Origin: Pelargonium tetragonum
Lineage: Eukaryota > Streptophyta > Magnoliopsida > Geraniales > Geraniaceae
Assembly (NCBI GenBank): GCA_036897445.1
Contig: JAYMTL010000031.1
Coordinates: forward strand, 87,319-151,318
Length of the DNA: 64,000 nt
Reading direction: 5' to 3'
The position numbers were made by a program, and so were the translations under genes. How positions within the stretch are numbered: the first letter of the stretch is position 1; each line of letters starts with the position of its first letter. Shown piece after piece: positions 59,730-64,000 of this stretch. The notes beneath the pieces were generated by a model. It saw only the letters and a program-made list of their open reading frames with translations. It was not told where the DNA came from and ran no database searches.

Positions 59730-62700
59730 TGTATTTTTGCTACATTAAGGCTTCACTACATACATGGGAATAACCAGTATGTAAGAGTTAACCGACCCTC
59801 GTAATAAAAAAGGGTTTACTATAATAAATGCATGCGGCACACTCCTTCTAAAGCTAGGCAGTAAGGGCTACTAAGCAGGGGTGCTTTAGAAAACTTAGAA
59901 TATCAAAATGAAACTATAAATAAATCAGACCTATCTTAAAAAATTGAAAATACAGAAATTCACCCAAGTTAGCCTAGGATTCTTTGTTTGTCCCAAAAAC
60001 TTACAGTTTTTCCTTAATTAGGTTAAGCATATAAAAAAGTTTAGTAAGGAAGACATTTCTTTCCCACAAAGTACTAAGAACATTCTATAAAGCGAGTCCA
60101 AGACAAATAATAATTACAATTTAGAATTAGAAACCCACTAAGGGGCCTCCTACTTATTCCTTTTGATTTGTAGAACTTTACTCAAGTAGCATCGACTTTC
60201 TAAAAAGGCTCTCCCGAGGTCGGATTAAACGTTCCTGCTGCCGCCGGATATACGAAATTCTAAGAAGCAAAAAAATGAGGGCCTAAACCGGGCTATTACT
60301 AGGAAAAAACTTTGTAGTTCTATTTATTATAATACTTGTTATATAGAGAAGGTATATACTAGAGCCAGTGAATTATCCGGAAAGTCCTGCTAGAAGACCG
60401 AAAATCGGCTATAGTGTTTAAAATAATAGGGAGGGCAGGCCCCCCGGGTAGCTAAATTTGAGAGACCCCATTTTGACTCTATTAAAGTAAGATACGTTTA
60501 AGCAATCTAAAGTAACCAGAAACCCTTTTGAAAAAGAAAGACTAATGATTATTATCTAAAAAGTGCTGCAGTTGTATAAAGGTTAAGCACCTCCCCTCTG
60601 TTGATAAGTAATTAGAAAAGCCTAAAAACGACTTATCTATACAGAAAAAGGATCTCTGGAGCCCCTAAAAACTGTAAGGGATGCCTATATGTATAAGAAA
60701 TTAGAACTTAAAGGAAGCTCTAGTGGGAATTTTCTTAATATAGGCAGAGTATTAGCAGACATAAGAGAGACTATCACTTGGACAAGCTTGATTTTTACCT
60801 AAGTTTTGAGGGTTAGTTATTCCTTTTAGAACTTATTAATTAGAATTCTGCTATTGCATTCGAATATGACGTACCCCGTTAAAAAGGGTATAGGATACAT
60901 TGCCGTAAAAGCATTACATAACAAGGACACTTTCGAGAAAATAAGAAAGAGCATCCGCTTTAACTTGCAAAAAATCTTCTATTATATCAGTCTAGCCTTT
61001 AACACGGAAAAGTTAGTGTCCAGTATGTAAGCAAATTTCTTTTAGTATCAAACTTTCTTTAGTCTTTTTCAGGGCTGCCCCGATTTCTATAAAATTGAAG
61101 TAAAAAGCTAAGCGGTAAGCCTTTCCCAGTTACTAAAGAAAGGTTCAATTGTGTTACAAAGTAAAGAATCTAATGGAAACCGTGCTAAATTTGTAATATA
61201 GGGAATTGCTTTTATAGAATACTGGATGTTTTAGTAAGGATTCCCTTATATAAAATAAAAAGGGAGTTCCTTTTTGCAATTAAAGTATTCCCGTTCTTTT
61301 TTAGCAAGCGGCATAAACTAAAAGTTATACTATTCAAAATCTTTTGTAAAGTAGAGAATTGTAGCTGCAAGCGTTCCTATAATTTTGGCTTTAAAAATCT
61401 ATTATGAAAAGGCTTACTTACTATAGTCAGAAGAAAGAGAAACTAGTACTGTATTTTGCTAAAAGTGAAACTTTAGTACTTATGGGTTTAATTTAAAAGA
61501 AATATATCTTACTCTGAGAAGGGGGTATCCCTACAAACCAAAGAGAGAGTAAAATATAGGTTTTCGTACCTTGTAGATAGTTTATAAGGGTTTTCTTAAA
61601 CTCATAAAGCCGGAATAGACGCTACCATGCAGTACCCTAAAGTCAATTTATTGCAAAAAACAAAGTTATCCGCGACAAATCTAAGAAATTTCTGTTCATT
61701 TTGTTTACATTCCTGTTAAAAAAGCTTTTAGTTTAAGACTAAACGAACCCAAAAGGGACTTTTATAGAATGTATATCAGTTGCAAACAAGCAGTACTTAA
61801 TATAAAAATCACCCTTTTTACTTCCATTTCGAGGACATAGATCAGATGCTAAATTAGGGCTTACTTTAGTATAGACTTGAGTGAACTAAGTTTGTTTAAA
61901 CACTTTTACATGGAATTAGGTTTTTGTTTTGAGGAAAACTCTTGCTTTTATTTAAATCTCCTGCATTGGAACTAAAAACGTAAGGAGCCTCTTAATCCAT
62001 AACGCAGCTACTATCATTCTCAAAACCCAAACATTTGTAAAAGAGGCCCTTAATAATTATTATGACAAAATGGCAGCTTAAAAGTTAAATAAAGGTTCTA
62101 CAAAATACAAAGTAAGGGTGCTTCTCGAGGATATCTAGTAGAAAGCGTTTTAGAGTAGACCCATAACTCAACTAAATCTCTTAATAAATTACTATAAAAT
62201 CTATAACAACAAAATAGAAGATAAAAGAATGACTAAGACCCTTAAGAAGAAGACTCCTAAAACAAGTCCTTATTTTTGTAAGGAGAGGAGTCCCCTAAGA
62301 CCTCTTGTTTCTTTCTATGGAATACAATATACTTAACAGGAACAACTAAATCTAGCTATTACTTAAGTAAGGGCTTATCACTCTTCTTATACTAACCTCT
62401 AAAGCGCATAGGACAGGGGGCTTCCTTCAGAGTCCCGTACAATAAGAGGCTAAAGCCAATACAACTACGAAGAGTTATAAATATAGGTTGTTGGGTTAAG
62501 CCTTTATGCTTACATGAGTAGAGGGCTTTTATTATAAAAATCCAGTGTTAAGTATACTTGTAAGGCCCTAAAATGAAATTTAGTAGTTAATAAGTTTTGC
62601 AAGAATATAAGTTAGTTACTAAAAAGGGAGGGTTAGACCCCTAAGAAGGTTTTTTAAGGATTTAAACTCTTTTTTTGAAGAATACCCTGTAAAAGGAGCA

Positions 62701-64000
62701 CTAAAGCAGCTGTACCCATAAATAAGAACCCTTACGAGAGGCGTCTTCCAACTCTAATACTCTCTTTATAGCGCTTAGTTCAAAATTGAGTATTCCAAGA
62801 GTCCTGCCTTTGTTAACGAGGGGTTACGTACATTTATAAATAGCATACTTGCTGGGGTTTTCCGTACACAATTTTTGTAGAGCCTTTTTCTGCGCCAATT
62901 GACAAGCTTTATTAATTTCTTCTAATGAGGGACTTTGTATTACTGCAGAGAGTACAATAAAATAGAAAGGGAACCCCGGTAAAATTATAGGCAAGACCCT
63001 GGTTTTGGATTTCTTTGATAAAGTTAACAGGAAGCTGTAGTGAAATAAGTTATAATTCGAAAAAGAAGACTCTTGAGACTTACCCTCCGTTGAAATGAAA
63101 AGGTCTTGCTTTGAAAAAGTGTTCCTAAACAAATTCTATAAGTCTGGTCTAGCTGATCCGAGCGGTAAACCGCTCCCTCATAGGTGCTTTATCTTATGAA
63201 AAATTCTACAAAACTTCGGGGAATAAGCAGCTTTAGAAAAATGACACTCTACTAAAGAATTTGTGATATTTTGCCTAAATCGAGTCCACACGGGTTAAGT
63301 ATAAGTAAAAGGAATCGTCAACATTTTTTCCGAAAAATAAGGTATACTAAAAGCTTTTATAATTATAATATGTAACTAAGCAGGGAGCCCCTTTTTTACT
63401 CAGCGGTTCTTATACTCTTATACTACTCTATGCAAGACTTTTTATACAGGAATTCAGTAAATAGAAGCATCTCCTTTTTAAGAACTTATACTCAAAGGGT
63501 TTCTTACTTTTGTGTTAAGAATTCTGCTATACGAAGTATTCAAGGATATACCTGCTTACAGGACTGACTAAGGGACAAGGCAAAATATTCTATTAATTTT
63601 AGAAAAGAATCGCTTAAACTTAAATAGAATAGATCGTTTAATCGGGAATCTCTCTCGTTAAAGATTAAAAAGAGTTTGTCTTCAAATTCTCAATTTGATC
63701 AAGCATTCAAAACAATGTTTTCGAGGGTCAAGTCTTAAATGGTGCTTTGTTTTAGTCCTTATCTACATCTACAAGACCGCACAGTTTCTCTCAATGTCAT
63801 AGGACGCTATTCTTAAAAAAAGGAAAGCATAAGGTAACTAAGTTTAATACAAACAAGGCAACGGGGTCCTATTAAAATAAAAAGATGAAATTGGAATTTT
63901 GACTATAAATTTAGAATGGGTGCCCTAGAATTTCTCGATGTCAAAGCAATTCGATGCAACAAACTAATCGGGTCTTATCTCACTCGAAAGATTGTAGAAA
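59730..64000. other. Non-coding AT-rich stretch to the window end
   Basis: No gene was recognised. The 102-codon reverse frame at 62824-63132 starts with TTG and resembles no family that I know, although its C-terminal third could form a charged helix. A GC-rich hairpin lies at 63170. Confidence 0.5.
63170..63185. repeat. Short GC-rich hairpin
   Basis: GAGCGG and CCGCTC flank a TAAA loop. The six-base stem of mostly G:C pairs stands out in AT-rich DNA. There is no T run or gene end nearby, so a terminator call is not supported. Confidence 0.5.

Noticed and set aside
62824-63132. 102-codon reverse open frame
   Set aside because: It starts with TTG, resembles no known family, and frames of this length occur by chance in 64 kb at this composition. 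The charged helix-like C-terminal part alone is not enough.

Overview
The window looks like seed-plant mitochondrial DNA that is unusually AT-rich (I estimate about 34-35% GC from sampled lines) and almost empty of intact genes. Two things support this. One is a single recognisable protein gene, the cytochrome c maturation gene ccmC, whose protein resembles plant mitochondrial CcmC. The other is a scatter of tRNA-like sequences matching the mixed native and plastid-derived tRNA set of angiosperm mitochondria: plastid-type trnM and trnN, and trnK, trnQ, trnF, trnW, trnS and trnE types. The low GC, missing genes and broken tRNAs point either to a very fast-evolving or expanded mitochondrial genome, or to mitochondrial DNA decaying elsewhere (for example a nuclear copy). 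The sequence alone does not settle which, and I cannot name the species.

Layout. 1-3.6 kb: AT-rich non-coding DNA. 3.57-4.44 kb: a trnK relic followed by ccmC, which carries a frameshift in a T run and a second one in a 13-nt tandem repeat. 4.4-6.2 kb: non-coding with a trnE relic. 6.25-7.5 kb: a block of higher GC with broken protein-like frames. 7.5-18.2 kb: non-coding DNA with strong local strand asymmetry and several families of decayed dispersed repeats. 18.2-32.5 kb: AT-rich DNA with relics of trnQ, trnfM, plastid-type trnM, trnK (twice), trnN and perhaps trnP. 32.6-38.0 kb: a second repeat-rich, G/T-biased block with diverged direct repeats. 38-64 kb: AT-rich DNA with relics of trnW, two trnS, trnF and a type II tRNA, one higher-GC island at 46.3-47.1 kb, a 21-bp inverted repeat at 59.5-59.7 kb, and little else.

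CcmC is the only product whose job can be named: it handles haem for cytochrome c maturation in the inner mitochondrial membrane, together with CcmB, CcmF and other subunits that are not seen here. None of the tRNA relics looks like a working tRNA, because their anticodon loops, acceptor stems or T stems are broken. All tRNA assignments rest on alignment by eye to remembered plant consensus tRNAs and should be tested with a covariance model. I found no convincing rRNA, group II intron domain V, CRISPR array, insertion sequence or phage gene.
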